This document shows, piece after piece, positions 28,860-37,540 of a stretch of DNA of 64,000 bases; the first letter of the stretch is position 1, and every line of letters begins with the position of its first letter. A program made the position numbers and the translations under genes. The notes beneath the pieces are model-generated. The model did not search any database. It was not told the origin of the DNA and saw only the letters and a program-made list of their open reading frames with translations. Source of the stretch: Alphaproteobacteria bacterium UBA4588 (GTDB lineage Bacteria > Pseudomonadota > Alphaproteobacteria > Rhodobacterales > Rhodobacteraceae); the NCBI GenBank assembly GCA_905182195.1, contig CAJJAW010000007.1, forward strand, positions 124,001 through 188,000, given 5' to 3'.

Positions 28860-31785
28860 GGAGACGCCCTCCTTCGGGATCAAAGAAGACCGTAGTGCAC
28901 ACCAAGCAAAGTGTGGTGCTGCCACTAAGGTGCTCCACCATCTTCACTATCTCCCCAATCCGGTTGCGGCCATCACGCAAGAAGGCCTGTGCAATGACAC
29001 TTTCAACAGTGGGCGAGTAACACATCGATGTAACGTAGCCTTGATCATTTTCCCGGATTGGCACGGCATCAAGTTCAAACAAATGTGCCCCTGGAATAAT
29101 TTTTTCAAGCTCGACCACCGGCCGCAACCCTACCAGCTGATCACGTTCGACCCCGATCAAGCCCGGCCTCGCAGCCATCGTTTTGCCGATGCAATCCTTT
29201 TTGTCCGAAATCATCCGTGCCATGCCAATGTCAAACGCAGTAGTGCGGCCATGAATTTCGGCATGGGTGATAAACCCCTTCTCAAGTCGCAACACATTGA
29301 GCGCCTCCATCCCATAAGGTCCACCCCCCAAAGCATAAGCGTGATCACACAGCAGGCGAAACAGGCTGTCACCATAGCTGGCAGGCACAGCCAATTCATA
29401 GGCATGTTCGCCCGAAAAGGAGATGCGGAAGAGCCGGCCAGATACAGCGCCTAATTGCACAGCGGCGCAGCCCATATAGGGCATGTTCTTATCGCTGATC
29501 TTGCTGTCCAAAATACCATTGAGCAAAGTTCGTGCCTGAGGCCCCGCAACTGCAAACTGCGCCCAATGTTCGGTTACTGAGGTGAAACTTACGTCAAGAT
29601 CAGGCCGCAGCGCTTGATGTACAAAATCCATATGCCGCATCACCTGGCCTGCAGCGGCGGTGGTTGTGGTCATCAGATAATGGCTCTCACCAAGCCGGGC
29701 ACAGGTGCCGTCATCCATGACATGGCCATCTTCGCGCAGCATCAACCCATAGCGTACCCGCCGCAACTTCAAACTGGCAAACGAATTGGTGTAAAGCAGA
29801 TCCAGAAAAGTCACCGCATCTGGGCCTTGGATGTCAATCTTACCCAGCGTCGACACATCACAGACCCCAACTGTATTGCGCACCATCGTAACCTCTCGGT
29901 CACAGGATTGCCGCCAATGAGTTTCCCCGGCTTGCGGGAAATAGCTTGGCCGATACCAGAGGCCGGTCTCGATCATCGGCGCATTCAAAGCCCGCGTCGC
30001 TGCGTCGCTAGTCAACAACCTTTCGGGCGCGAAGCCCTTGCCATGCCCACCAGCCCCAAGCGCCGCCATCGCCACTGGCACATAGGGCGGGCGGAATGTC
30101 GTGGTGCCTGTTTCGGGAATACCGCGCCCAGTTGCATCGGCCAATACCGCAAGTGCCGTCACATTCGAGTTTTTGCCCTGATCCGTGGCCATGCCTTGGG
30201 TCGTATAGCGTTTCATATGCTCGACCGAGCGAAAATTCTCCTGAGCCGCTTGCTTGACGTCTTTGGTGGTCACATCATTTTGGAAATCCAGCCATGCGCG
30301 GCCTTTGCCGCCCACGTCCCAAAAGGGTTCAATCTCATAGGGCGCATCTTCAGCTGAGGGCAAGTCAAAGGCCCTGGGCCTTTTGCCAAGGTCCTTCGCG
30401 GCGCTCTGCGCCATCTCATAGCCTTGCGCCAAAGCGCCTGCCGTGCTCATGGTCCCAGCGGCGGCACCTGCAACTGACATGCCAGGAATAGCATCCTCTT
30501 GGGGCAGAAAGCTAGCCAAGCCAGCGTCCCAAACTGGTCTACCGTTCATGTGGCAGGTGAGGTGCACCGATGGGTTCCACCCTCCTGACACGCCCAAAGC
30601 GTCACACTTAATGGTGTTCAGCTCCCCATCCTGTCGGATGGTGATACTTCGTAAACCTAGGCGGCCAGAGGTGCCCACCACGTGCGTTCCAGCATAAACA
30701 GGGTAATCACCTTGAGCCAAAACACCAGAGCGGCTGTCAATCATCGCAACCACATCGACACCCGCATTGGAAAAATCGCGCGCTGTGCGATGAGCGTCAG
30801 AGTTATTGCCAAAAATTGCAATTTTTTGGCCAGGACTTACGCCGTAGCGGTTAAGATAGCTGCGCATACCGCTGGCAGTCATAATCCCTGGTCGATCATT
30901 GTCTTTAAAGGCTATTTGTCGCTCTAAAGCACCTGCGCAAAGAATAGTACGTTTTGCCGTGATGCGCCAAAAGGTTTCCAGTGGTAGGCCCTTAGGCGCC
31001 GCATGGAGATGGTGGCCCACTCGCTCCAACGCCCCGTAGGTGCCCTGATCATAAGCGCCAGTCACGGTGCTATTAGTCATAACCTTAACATTGGCGAGCC
31101 CCACCAACTCAGCCCCAATACCCTCTGCCCATATATGGCCTGCAACGCTGCCGACCTCTTCCACTTCAGACAGCAACCGCCCCCCTACACGGTCATTCTC
31201 ATCAGCTAAAATCACATCCAACCCAGCGCGCGCTGCGGCCAGCGCCGCCATCAATCCGGAAGGGCCCGCCCCAATAATTAAAACATCACAATGGGCGTAG
31301 GCTTTCTCATAGAGATCATGATCATATGCCGCAGCCAAAGCGCCAAGACCCGCGGCATGGCGAATGAAAGGCTCGTAGACCCGCTCCCAAAACGCCCGCG
31401 GCCACATAAATGTTTTATAGTAAAAACCAGCAGCCAAGAACGGCGACAAAAGATCGTTTACACCCAAAGCGTCAAACTTCAGTGAAGGCCATGCGTTTTG
31501 AGGCTGGGCCACCAATCCCTCATACAGCGGCTGAACCGTGGCGCGGGTATTTGGCTCTTGCGAGCCACTGCGATAAATGGTCACCAAAGCATTTGGCTCT
31601 TCAGATCCAGCAGTCATAATCCCACGTGGACGGTGATACTTGAACGACCGCGCCACCAATCGTTGATCATTGGCCAAAAGCGCACTGGCCAGAGTGTCGC
31701 CGGCAAAGCCTTGAAAGAGCTGGCCGTTGAACTTGAAGTTCAGAACTGTTTCGCGGTTGATCAACCCTTTTCCGGAAACTCTCAT
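28852..31785 (-). CDS. soxA: Sarcosine oxidase alpha subunit
   Basis: The 977-residue large subunit binds NAD and tetrahydrofolate and, with SoxB, oxidises sarcosine to glycine while passing the methyl carbon to tetrahydrofolate or releasing formaldehyde, with H2O2 as by-product. The N-terminal part has the ferredoxin-like GFAGDTLASALLANDQ and ARSFKYHRPRGIMTAGSEEP. A dinucleotide site follows in DVLIIGAGPSGLMAALAAAR. The C-terminal third is a GcvT-like tetrahydrofolate domain (VCDVSTLGKIDIQGPDAVTF to VFFDPEGGRLRG). It overlaps soxD by four bases and soxG by eight. Confidence 0.97.
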   Translation of the reverse strand: MRVSGKGLINRETVLNFKFNGQLFQGFAGDTLASALLANDQRLVARSFKYHRPRGIMTAGSEEPNALVTIYRSGSQEPNTRATVQPLYEGLVAQPQNAWPSLKFDALGVNDLLSPFLAAGFYYKTFMWPRAFWERVYEPFIRHAAGLGALAAAYDHDLYEKAYAHCDVLIIGAGPSGLMAALAAARAGLDVILADENDRVGGRLLSEVEEVGSVAGHIWAEGIGAELVGLANVKVMTNSTVTGAYDQGTYGALERVGHHLHAAPKGLPLETFWRITAKRTILCAGALERQIAFKDNDRPGIMTASGMRSYLNRYGVSPGQKIAIFGNNSDAHRTARDFSNAGVDVVAMIDSRSGVLAQGDYPVYAGTHVVGTSGRLGLRSITIRQDGELNTIKCDALGVSGGWNPSVHLTCHMNGRPVWDAGLASFLPQEDAIPGMSVAGAAAGTMSTAGALAQGYEMAQSAAKDLGKRPRAFDLPSAEDAPYEIEPFWDVGGKGRAWLDFQNDVTTKDVKQAAQENFRSVEHMKRYTTQGMATDQGKNSNVTALAVLADATGRGIPETGTTTFRPPYVPVAMAALGAGGHGKGFAPERLLTSDAATRALNAPMIETGLWYRPSYFPQAGETHWRQSCDREVTMVRNTVGVCDVSTLGKIDIQGPDAVTFLDLLYTNSFASLKLRRVRYGLMLREDGHVMDDGTCARLGESHYLMTTTTAAAGQVMRHMDFVHQALRPDLDVSFTSVTEHWAQFAVAGPQARTLLNGILDSKISDKNMPYMGCAAVQLGAVSGRLFRISFSGEHAYELAVPASYGDSLFRLLCDHAYALGGGPYGMEALNVLRLEKGFITHAEIHGRTTAFDIGMARMISDKKDCIGKTMAARPGLIGVERDQLVGLRPVVELEKIIPGAHLFELDAVPIRENDQGYVTSMCYSPTVESVIAQAFLRDGRNRIGEIVKMVEHLSGSTTLCLVCTTVFFDPEGGRLRG

Positions 31786-32045
31786 AGCTGATCACCTTTG
31801 GCTAATCGCGCAGAGAGCACCGCATGCGAGACCGTATTACGGCGCACGACCAGCCAGGCGCCACAGCCAGACTCATGGTGCCACAGATCTTCGGTAAGCC
31901 CGGCCGGATTGTCGCGGTTATGCAGATAATCATCCCAAATTTTCGCCGAGGCAGCTGGATCTGGACGGTCCAAAGCACCAGCGTGGCCCGCGTAATAAAA
32001 TTCGCGTCGATCGCGCACGCCGCATAGGGGGCACCCTATCCTCAT
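31782..32045 (-). CDS. soxD: Sarcosine oxidase delta subunit
   Basis: The 87-residue delta subunit carries a structural zinc. It shows MRIGCPLCGVRDRREFYYAG, the zinc cysteines CPLC with a histidine and a later cysteine in HHESGCGAWLVVRRNTVSH, and a tryptophan-rich middle (IWDDYLHNRDNPAG). It lies 61 bp after soxB and overlaps soxA by four bases. The length is usual for the family. Confidence 0.96.
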   Translation of the reverse strand: MRIGCPLCGVRDRREFYYAGHAGALDRPDPAASAKIWDDYLHNRDNPAGLTEDLWHHESGCGAWLVVRRNTVSHAVLSARLAKGDQL

Positions 32046-32106
32046 GTGATCATATCCTCATGTCTCGCAGCTCCATATTTTGGGTATGACAAAGCCATCC
32101 TACCCC

Positions 32107-33360
32107 CTAATGCAGATTGTGTTGGGCGCCGGTGCCCTCTTCATCCATCAAACCGCGACCAGTCCGGAAGCGATCCAATCGGAAGCCCTGCGCCGCCGCA
32201 TGCGGCGAACCGGTGGCCATTAAATGAGCAAAGCAATTGCCTGAGGCGGGCACAGCCTTAAAGCCGCCATAACACCAGCCCGCATTCAGGTATAAACCTT
32301 CAATATGGGTTTTATCGATGATGGGTGAGCCATCGGGGGTCATGTCCATAATGCCGCCCCAGCTGCGCAACATCCGCGCCTTGCCAATCATCGGCATCAA
32401 GGTCATCCCCGCTTCAGCCACATGTTCAACCATCGGCAAATTACCACGCGCAGCGTAGCTGGCATACATGTCAAGATCCCCACCAAACACCAGCCCACCC
32501 TTGTCAGATTGACTGATGTAAAAATGCCCCATACCAAAGCTGATAACATGGTCAATGCAGGGCTTCAGTCCTTCTGTCACAAAAGCTTGCAATAGATGGC
32601 TTTCAATCGGCAAGCGCATACCCGCCATTGCAGCCACTTGGCTACTACGCCCGGCCACCACGATACCCACTTTTTTGGCCCTAATAGCACCACGCGAGGT
32701 TTGTACGCCCTGAACTATACCTGCTTTAATATCAATGCCGGTGACTTCGCAGTTTTGGATCAAATCAACACCACGTTGATCGGCCCCGCGAGCATAGCCC
32801 CAAGCCACCGCATCATGGCGAGCAGTGCCACCCCTGCGCTGCAACAGGCCGCCATAAATAGGAAACCGGCCCTGGTCATAGTCTAGATATGGCAGCATTT
32901 TGCGCAACTGATCCACACTCAACAACTCCGCATCGTCGCCTTGATTACGGATAGAGTTACCCCTGCGTATTGCCTCATCTCGCTGGCCATCACTATGAAA
33001 TAAGCCTATTACACCGCGTTGGGAGTGCATCACATTGTAATTGAGATCTGTCTCCAGCCCCTCCCAGAGCTTTAAGGAATGTGAATAAAACTCTGAATTT
33101 CCAGGCAAAAAATAATTGGCCCGAACAATTGTAGTGTTACGCCCAATATTGCCACCGCCGATATAGCCCTTCTCCAAGACTGCGATTTTTTTCAGCCCAT
33201 GTGCTTTGGCCAAATAATAGGCTGTTGATAGGCCGTGGCCACCGCCACCAATGATAACAATGTCATATTCTTCAGCAGGCTCAGGATCTCGCCAATGCGC
33301 CCCCCAACCACGATTACCGGTCAGGCCTTCGGTTAAAATTTTAAGAGCCGAGAACCGCAT
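32107..33360 (-). CDS. soxB: Sarcosine oxidase beta subunit
   Basis: The 417-residue catalytic flavoprotein subunit opens the soxBDAG operon. The FAD-binding Rossmann motif is DIVIIGGGGHGLSTAYYLAK. The stretch RRGGTARHDAVAWGYARGAD includes the histidine that in characterised enzymes binds FMN covalently. The C-terminal end has MLRSWGGIMDMTPDGSPIID and YLNAGWCYGGFKAVPASG. It oxidises the N-methyl group of sarcosine, an intermediate of glycine betaine and creatine breakdown. Its promoter must lie in the 100 bp between it and psd. Confidence 0.97.
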   Translation of the reverse strand: MRFSALKILTEGLTGNRGWGAHWRDPEPAEEYDIVIIGGGGHGLSTAYYLAKAHGLKKIAVLEKGYIGGGNIGRNTTIVRANYFLPGNSEFYSHSLKLWEGLETDLNYNVMHSQRGVIGLFHSDGQRDEAIRRGNSIRNQGDDAELLSVDQLRKMLPYLDYDQGRFPIYGGLLQRRGGTARHDAVAWGYARGADQRGVDLIQNCEVTGIDIKAGIVQGVQTSRGAIRAKKVGIVVAGRSSQVAAMAGMRLPIESHLLQAFVTEGLKPCIDHVISFGMGHFYISQSDKGGLVFGGDLDMYASYAARGNLPMVEHVAEAGMTLMPMIGKARMLRSWGGIMDMTPDGSPIIDKTHIEGLYLNAGWCYGGFKAVPASGNCFAHLMATGSPHAAAQGFRLDRFRTGRGLMDEEGTGAQHNLH

Positions 33361-33460
33361 TTATAGTCACCTAAAAAAACATACAAAGGTAGTGAATAAA
33401 AATATTGCATGTTTGGCAAGGGCTATATCATCTGCCAGATAGGTATTCATCAATGGAGGC

Positions 33461-34153
33461 TTAGACCGACTGGGTTGGCCACTCTTCATTTGCCTCACCA
33501 AGATGCGCCAAAACGGTTTCACCGGCAACGGCCGTTTGGCCCAAACCTACCGCAGGCTCAATCCCTTCAGGCAAAAATACATCCAAACGACTGCCGAACC
33601 GGATGAGGCCAAACCGCTCACCCACGCTCAAACCATTGCCAACCTTAGTAAAGCACACAATCCGGCGCGCAACCAATCCGGCGATTTGGGTTACACCTAT
33701 CCGGGTTTTATCCGCGGCTTCAATGGTCAAAGAATTGCGCTCATTGTGCTCGCTAGCTTTGTCGAGTGACGCGTTGACAAATTTTCCGTGATGATAGGTG
33801 ATCGCAATCACCTCCCCAGCCATTGGCGCACGGTTCACATGGCAATTGAACACATTCATAAACACCGACACACGCGTCAGAGCCTTGTTCCCCAAAAGCA
33901 TCTCGACCGGTGGAACCGTCTTAGTGATCAACGAGATAACCCCATCTGCAGGCGATAAAATCAGCCCCGGCTTTTGCGCCACTGAGCGGACTGGATCACG
34001 AAAAAAATAGTAACACCACACTGTCATCCCAACGCCCAGCCAAAAAAACGGCTCCCATACCAGCCAAAGCGCCGCGGCTACGGCCGCAAAAATGGCAACG
34101 AATTTACGGCCCTCAGGATGCATTGGGACGGCGATAACTTTCATCATGTTCAT
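33461..34153 (-). CDS. psd: Phosphatidylserine decarboxylase (archaetidylserine-type short form)
   Basis: Psd converts phosphatidylserine to phosphatidylethanolamine at the inner membrane. At 230 residues it is the short bacterial form. It shows two membrane-associated segments near the start ([20 protein letters not shown]), [43 protein letters not shown], and the self-cleavage motif [16 protein letters not shown] where the serine becomes the pyruvoyl cofactor. It is the last gene of a six-gene operon and lies five bases after dgkA. Confidence 0.97.
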   Translation of the reverse strand: MNMMKVIAVPMHPEGRKFVAIFAAVAAALWLVWEPFFWLGVGMTVWCYYFFRDPVRSVAQKPGLILSPADGVISLITKTVPPVEMLLGNKALTRVSVFMNVFNCHVNRAPMAGEVIAITYHHGKFVNASLDKASEHNERNSLTIEAADKTRIGVTQIAGLVARRIVCFTKVGNGLSVGERFGLIRFGSRLDVFLPEGIEPAVGLGQTAVAGETVLAHLGEANEEWPTQSV

Positions 34154-34157
34154 ATGA

Positions 34158-34547
34158 CTAAATCCAATCGAAAGTTGTTAGGATAACGAAAAGCGCAAAA
34201 ACCCCGTTTGAACAAAGCATACAGAATACCGCGAATGATCCGAGGTCTTTGGCATGTTTTGCCGTGAGTGACCATTCCGGAGACACAAGGTTTACAATTT
34301 CCTCAATAGCAGTGTTCAGCGCCTCTAGCGCCAGAGTAAGTAAAATTAACAGAATTGCGAACATGAAATACGCAGTGGCCACGCCGATTAGGGAGAAAAG
34401 TATAAGAACAAGTCCCCCCGCCAACAATTCGTGCCTAAACGCCGTCTCACCCCAAAGCCGTTTTGCGCCAAACCATGAATAGGAGGCCGCGGCAAAGATA
34501 TGGGCCATACCATGAACTTTTTCAGGGGTCCTATGATTTTCAGCCAT
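34158..34547 (-). CDS. dgkA: Diacylglycerol kinase, small membrane form
   Basis: From ATG 34547 ([20 protein letters not shown]) the protein is 129 residues with three membrane spans, the size of DgkA. It phosphorylates diacylglycerol to phosphatidic acid in the inner membrane. The active-site stretch [20 protein letters not shown] with its glutamates is clear, followed by [20 protein letters not shown] longer in-frame start at 34607 lies within eptA and is not needed. Its start overlaps the eptA stop by eight bases, suggesting coupling. Position after the phosphoethanolamine transferase fits recycling of the diacylglycerol that enzyme releases. Confidence 0.95.
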   Translation of the reverse strand: MAENHRTPEKVHGMAHIFAAASYSWFGAKRLWGETAFRHELLAGGLVLILFSLIGVATAYFMFAILLILLTLALEALNTAIEEIVNLVSPEWSLTAKHAKDLGSFAVFCMLCSNGVFALFVILTTFDWI

Positions 34548-36156
34548 TAGACTTCTTTCTGCAAGTGTCAAAAATATCGAGTTGCGGATCACGCTCAGCA
34601 GTCTCAACTCCAGTCATACCTAACAAAGTATGAAACAGATTTGCATGGGAATAGTCTGGAGCAGGTTCAGCAGTCAAGCACTCAAGATCTACCCCCGTAG
34701 CTCGTTGATAACCCTCCGATAGCCAAATGATCATTGGTACTTTGGTCTGCTCATCAGGGGCCATGAAATAGGGGGCGCCGTGCAGGTACAGCCCCTTCTC
34801 TCCCAAGGACTCTCCATGATCAGAGACATAAATCATCGATGTACTCAGGTTGTCTTGTGCTGCTAGAAGGTCAATCAAATCCGCCAAAACCTTATCTGTA
34901 TAGGCGATGGTATTATCATATGCATTGGTCACCTCTTGCGCCGTGCAATCGCTAAAATTGGACGTGCGGCAGGCCGGCTGGAACCGTTCAAAAGCCTCAG
35001 GGTATCGCAGATAATACGCTGGGCCATGGCTGCCAATTTGATGCAACACCAAAACCGTATCCGATTGAATGCCTCCCAATCGCTGTACAACTTCTTCAAC
35101 CAAAATGCCATCGACGCATTCGCCTTCCCCACAAAAAGCAGGATAATCAGCATATGTAACTGAAGAATAGGCCACCCGCGCTGCCAGCCCTTTGTCGCCA
35201 GTGTTATTTTCGATCCATTCCACCCGGTATCCCGCGCGTTGAACCACATCCAAAACATTTTCATGCGATTTTCCGAGTTCATAGGAATATGCAGAGCGAT
35301 CAAATTTGGAAAACATGCAAGGCAAAGATACGGCGGTGGATGTGCCACAGCTTGAAACATTTTGAAAATAAGCGATGTCTTTTTTAGCCAACTCCGGATT
35401 GGTTAAACGACCATACCCCCCTAGGCTGAAGTTCTGCGCACGGGCAGTTTCTCCCACCACAACTACGGTTAGCTTTGGCTTTCCGGAGGCGTTAAAATCC
35501 TCAACTAAAACTGCATCAAGGCCAATTTCGTTGAACTCCAACGTCGCAGAGCGCGTGAGCATTGCAACATAGCGAAAAGATTCCACGATGGGCGCCAACG
35601 GTTGAAAACTGGATTTCAAATCAATTCGCGTCCGCAGAACGGAAGCGTTGCCTTTCAAATCCGTTGCAATCAGCCCAACAAATCCAACTACACAGAGCAA
35701 TAAAGCAAGCAAATTTTGCCAAATAGCTTTGACAAAACTTCGGTTTGATATTCGGATGTATAAAACCAATACCGCAGGCAGGAAACCGGCCAAACACACC
35801 CAGATTATAAACGGCGCAGTGATCAGATGTTTGCCTTCAGTGATTGTAGTCGACATCGTATTTTGGATCATCTCCCGGTCAATCACTACACCGAGTTGGT
35901 CCATATAAAAAGAAGTCACAGCGGACAGGACAAACAAGAATGCAATAAAAGGCCGCAACAGACGGTTAAAAGCGAATACTGAAACCAGGCCACAGCACAA
36001 AAGAAAGAATGCCCCAGAAAACGCCACGCCACGACCACTGAAACCGTCAAAAACTTCTGCCCAAATACTCCAGAACGTGGCGTTATGCAGCGCGAACACA
36101 ACGGCAATAGATACCACAACAAGCATTAACGGGTGGGTTGGCCTTTTTAACGTCAT
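34540..36156 (-). CDS. eptA: Phosphoethanolamine transferase (EptA/lipid A type)
   Basis: The 538-residue protein has about five N-terminal membrane spans and a periplasmic sulfatase-like domain that moves phosphoethanolamine from phosphatidylethanolamine to an acceptor such as lipid A. The nucleophile region is SSCGTSTAVSLPCMFSKFDR, with the catalytic threonine in CGTST. Metal and substrate residues follow in VVVGETARAQNFSLGGYGR and YVSDHGESLGEKGLYLHGAP. The cysteines typical of these enzymes are present (CGEGEC, CRTSNFSDC). It lies four bases after pssA and overlaps dgkA. EptA activity alters surface charge and polymyxin sensitivity in other bacteria. The acceptor here is not known. Confidence 0.94.
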   Translation of the reverse strand: MTLKRPTHPLMLVVVSIAVVFALHNATFWSIWAEVFDGFSGRGVAFSGAFFLLCCGLVSVFAFNRLLRPFIAFLFVLSAVTSFYMDQLGVVIDREMIQNTMSTTITEGKHLITAPFIIWVCLAGFLPAVLVLYIRISNRSFVKAIWQNLLALLLCVVGFVGLIATDLKGNASVLRTRIDLKSSFQPLAPIVESFRYVAMLTRSATLEFNEIGLDAVLVEDFNASGKPKLTVVVVGETARAQNFSLGGYGRLTNPELAKKDIAYFQNVSSCGTSTAVSLPCMFSKFDRSAYSYELGKSHENVLDVVQRAGYRVEWIENNTGDKGLAARVAYSSVTYADYPAFCGEGECVDGILVEEVVQRLGGIQSDTVLVLHQIGSHGPAYYLRYPEAFERFQPACRTSNFSDCTAQEVTNAYDNTIAYTDKVLADLIDLLAAQDNLSTSMIYVSDHGESLGEKGLYLHGAPYFMAPDEQTKVPMIIWLSEGYQRATGVDLECLTAEPAPDYSHANLFHTLLGMTGVETAERDPQLDIFDTCRKKSNG

Positions 36157-36159
36157 AAT

Positions 36160-36903
36160 TTAAATGTCCACGGCTGGCTTAGATCTATTTGCATAGGCAA
36201 AAATAGGGATCATCAAAAGATAAATCGCATTCGCAACCAGAAGAGTATGCCATGGGAAAACAATCAGGCAGATTAAAAAGATGACAACGAGCAAGATGAC
36301 CAGCAATCGCATAGAGGCCGGAAAAGTTATTCCCTTTAAAGACATGGTCGGAAAGGTCCCAACAGCAAGCCCTGCGCATATCACCACAAAGATGATTGCC
36401 GGCACTGCATAATGCTCTGCCACATCAACGCCCGCCATTACCAAAAAGAGCGGTGATAACCCGAGGCAGGCCAAAGCTGGGGCCGGCACACCAACAAAGT
36501 TAACCGATTTCACGTCACTGCTTTGGCTCACGTTAAACCGCGCCAAACGCAGCGCGCAACATACGGAAAAGATCATCACTGCAATCCAGCCAAATCTAGA
36601 CGCTTCCGTATTGGCGAAGATGGTGAAATATATCACCAGCGGGGTCGCGATGCCAAAGTTGAAAAAATCCGCAAGCGTATCCAGCTCGGCGCCGATCTTG
36701 CTCTCGCTCTGCAAGGCACGTGCAAGACGCCCATCTACGGCATCCAAGATCATCGCAAAGACTAGCAGATAAAGAGCTGTGTTGATGTTGTCTTGCAGCG
36801 CCATCCTAACCGCAGTCAGGCCAACACAGATCCCAAAAATTGTTACAATATTAGGAAGCATTTTCGAAAATGGCTCACGCGGTGAGGGTTTTATAGACGT
36901 CAT
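36160..36903 (-). CDS. pssA: CDP-diacylglycerol-serine O-phosphatidyltransferase
   Basis: PssA makes phosphatidylserine, the precursor of phosphatidylethanolamine. From ATG 36903 (MTSIKPSPREPFSKMLPNIV) it has 247 residues and about eight membrane segments. The CDP-alcohol phosphotransferase signature is complete: DAVDGRLARAL ... GAELDTLADFF, giving D-G-x2-A-R and the two later aspartates. An upstream in-frame Met at 37089 would add 62 residues lying inside the previous gene without family support. The ATG follows the phosphatase stop after one base. Psd, the next enzyme, is in the same operon. Confidence 0.96.
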   Translation of the reverse strand: MTSIKPSPREPFSKMLPNIVTIFGICVGLTAVRMALQDNINTALYLLVFAMILDAVDGRLARALQSESKIGAELDTLADFFNFGIATPLVIYFTIFANTEASRFGWIAVMIFSVCCALRLARFNVSQSSDVKSVNFVGVPAPALACLGLSPLFLVMAGVDVAEHYAVPAIIFVVICAGLAVGTFPTMSLKGITFPASMRLLVILLVVIFLICLIVFPWHTLLVANAIYLLMIPIFAYANRSKPAVDI

Positions 36904-36904
36904 A

Positions 36905-37540
36905 TTACCCCAAAAAAAGTCGCCGTAGGCTACTGCGGAAATCAGAAAACTTTGTCGAAAACAAACCAGCGACAAGAAGCCCAGTCGCGGCACCAGCAAT
37001 AGTAGCAGAAATCGTATGCTTGTCCAACATAACTCGCGCATACATTGTGGCAAATAGCACGGGGATAACAAACAAACCCAACCATACACTATACCGCCTC
37101 ATAATAAAATATGCACAGGCTCCCGCTAGCGTTGAATGACCTGAGGGTGTATTATGCTTACTCGTAGGAGAGTTAGGCCTTTGCCCAAGCCGTGTGCCCA
37201 TTATTTCAACATCGTTTAGCAGGCGCTTAGGACCATGTGACGCCAAAATTCCTGCTACTGTGATAACAGCGAGCTGTTTAAGCCCCTCTTTGTCTTTAAG
37301 CATCAGCGCCAAAGCAAAAGGAAGTACTGTATTAATGTGACGGCCATAATTTTCAGTCGCAACCACAAACGGCATATCATGCCCCCCCTTAGAAGCGGCG
37401 TAGTCGTTTTCCAAATCACTGGGATAAATTGACGCCAAAATAATTACTAAGAGCATCATCATAACTAGAACAGTATGTTTATAAAAAACTCTGATAGGCT
37501 GCCGAATTATATAAATGAAAGCCACTTTACCCCCCCTCAT
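36905..37540 (-). CDS. PAP2-family membrane phosphatase
   Basis: From ATG 37540 (MRGGKVAFIYIIRQPIRVFY) the protein has 211 residues and five or six membrane spans. PAP2 motifs are GTRLGQRPNSP, HNTPSGHSTLAG and YARVMLDKHTISATIAG, so the catalytic histidines are present. The aspartate that ends many third motifs is replaced. Candidate roles are dephosphorylation of lipid A (LpxE/LpxF-like), phosphate transfer (LpxT-like) or of a lipid phosphate. The operon context with two phosphoethanolamine transferases favours a surface-lipid role. The start overlaps the end of the upstream transferase by 14 bases and includes a run of seven G, a spot where an indel would matter. Confidence 0.85.
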   Translation of the reverse strand: MRGGKVAFIYIIRQPIRVFYKHTVLVMMMLLVIILASIYPSDLENDYAASKGGHDMPFVVATENYGRHINTVLPFALALMLKDKEGLKQLAVITVAGILASHGPKRLLNDVEIMGTRLGQRPNSPTSKHNTPSGHSTLAGACAYFIMRRYSVWLGLFVIPVLFATMYARVMLDKHTISATIAGAATGLLVAGLFSTKFSDFRSSLRRLFLG

